From the NCBI RefSeq assembly GCF_003031405.1, contig NZ_CP020469.1, forward strand, positions 372,001 through 436,000: DNA of 64,000 nucleotides. Direction: 5' to 3'. Made by a program: the position numbers and the translations under genes. This document shows, in pieces, positions 63,182-64,000 of the stretch. The first letter of the stretch is position 1, and the number at the start of each line of letters is the position of its first letter. Below the pieces are notes generated by a model. That model worked only from the letters and a program-made list of their open reading frames with translations, was not told the origin of the DNA and ran no database searches. This stretch comes from Halomonas sp. 'Soap Lake #6' (GTDB lineage: Bacteria; Pseudomonadota; Gammaproteobacteria; Pseudomonadales; Halomonadaceae).

Positions 63182-64000
63182 CGTTGGGAAGAGTTTCATC
63201 CAGGCGCCGACGACCGCTAGCGTACCGACACCTCCGATCACGGCAGCGGGCACGACCCCAAACCACGCTGCCATGCTGCCCGCCCGGAACTCGCCTAACT
63301 CATTACTTGAACCGATAAACAGCATATTGACTGCATTCACGCGGCCGCGCATCTCATCGGGAGTGGCCAGTTGAATTAGCGTCATACGTACATACACGCT
63401 AATCATATCTGCGGCGCCTGCCACGAACATGGCGGCCAGTGATAGCCAAAAAATCGTCGAAAAGGCGAACACCAGATTGGCGACACCGAAAACGGCCACC
63501 GCTAAAAACATTACCAAGCCCGCGTGGCGCTTGATGCCGCGTATGCCTAAGTACAACCCCATCAGCAGTGCGCCGACCGCAATAGCGCTTCGTAGTGCGC
63601 CTAACCCTTCCGGGCCAACGTGAAGTACTTCCTGGGCATAGATAGGCAGTAGTGCCACTACGCCGCCTAACAGCACTGCAAAAAGATCCAGCGAAATGGC
63701 ACCCAAAATAATCGGCTGATGGCGAATATAGCGTATGCCTGCTGTAAAGCGCTTGACGGCGGTGCTCTCCAGCGTTTTAGCCGCTTCAGCGAAACGAATA
63801 GGCACTGGAAGCAGCAGCACCAGCGCCACCATAAAACACCCTAAACATATGCTGTACGCAAGGCTACCTCCGCCTAACCCATACAGAATGCCGCCTAATA
63901 GCGGCCCGCCAATCACGGCAATTTTCATGATAGAGCTATTCAGGGCAATTGCAGAGGCAAGCTGGGAGCGGGGCACAATGTTGGGCAGTAAGCTTTGTAG
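63146..64000 (-). CDS. MFS transporter, C-terminal part (continues beyond window)
   Basis: The frame is open to the right edge, so the visible 284 codons are the 3' part of the gene. Eight or so membrane segments and the DMISVYVRMTLIQLATPDEMRGRVNAVN sequence place it in the major facilitator superfamily, near the EntS/enterobactin-exporter-like group. A GTG at 63976 lies inside a helix and is not the start. Substrate unknown. Confidence 0.85.
   Translation of the reverse strand, partial: LQSLLPNIVPRSQLASAIALNSSIMKIAVIGGPLLGGILYGLGGGSLAYSICLGCFMVALVLLLPVPIRFAEAAKTLESTAVKRFTAGIRYIRHQPIILGAISLDLFAVLLGGVVALLPIYAQEVLHVGPEGLGALRSAIAVGALLMGLYLGIRGIKRHAGLVMFLAVAVFGVANLVFAFSTIFWLSLAAMFVAGAADMISVYVRMTLIQLATPDEMRGRVNAVNMLFIGSSNELGEFRAGSMAAWFGVVPAAVIGGVGTLAVVGAWMKLFPTLRRVDRFDDAR

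Overview
The window looks like a chromosomal segment of a Halomonas-type gammaproteobacterium (Halomonadaceae). This is inferred from moderate GC, gene content and protein style; no rRNA or tRNA is present to confirm it. Nearly all sequence is coding, in short operons.

Layout. 1-600: 3' end of a HipA-family kinase. 811-16299: iron island with three STN-domain TonB-dependent receptors, each followed by a FhuD-like ferric-siderophore binding protein. Two FecI sigma/FecR anti-sigma pairs precede receptors 2 and 3, and a FhuF-type ferric reductase closes the block. No FhuB/FhuC permease or ATPase is present, so uptake must be completed elsewhere. 16286-30948: housekeeping and accessory genes (threonine aldolase, a FAD oxidoreductase split by a TnpB-only IS605-type element, SpeG, two unlisted microproteins, PoxB, hydrolase, phosphoesterase, PQQ sugar dehydrogenase, MocR regulator with divergent MFS, CDF transporter, GNAT enzyme).

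31157-54639: a type VI secretion (T6SS) effector/immunity island. VgrG, a DUF4123 adaptor and a 1190-residue VasX-like putative pore-forming effector are followed by seven tandem membrane-protein paralogues that are best read as immunity proteins. Each additional copy is preceded by a short in-frame remnant of the effector's 3' end, a sign of recombinational capture or duplication. The copies differ mainly in a mosaic transmembrane cassette, three of them carrying G9-G10 tracts. A second module follows: a vgrG scar, a 750-residue protein of unknown function, and five overlapping Sel1-repeat periplasmic paralogues, ending in a fragment of an endonuclease/exonuclease/phosphatase gene.

54641-63181: assimilatory nitrate/nitrite reduction. 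nirD, nirB and a FAD oxidoreductase read leftward, and nasA plus a siroheme-synthesis methyltransferase (cobA/cysG type) read rightward. Both operons have a leader with an intrinsic terminator just before the first gene, which suggests NasT/NasR-like antitermination. 63146-64000 is the end of an MFS transporter that continues beyond the window.

The most interesting parts are the T6SS immunity array with its orphan effector tails, mosaic membrane segments and poly-G tracts, and the TnpB element, whose boundaries can be set to the base (TTGAT on the left, TCAA on the right) and whose predicted guide matches the gene it interrupts.
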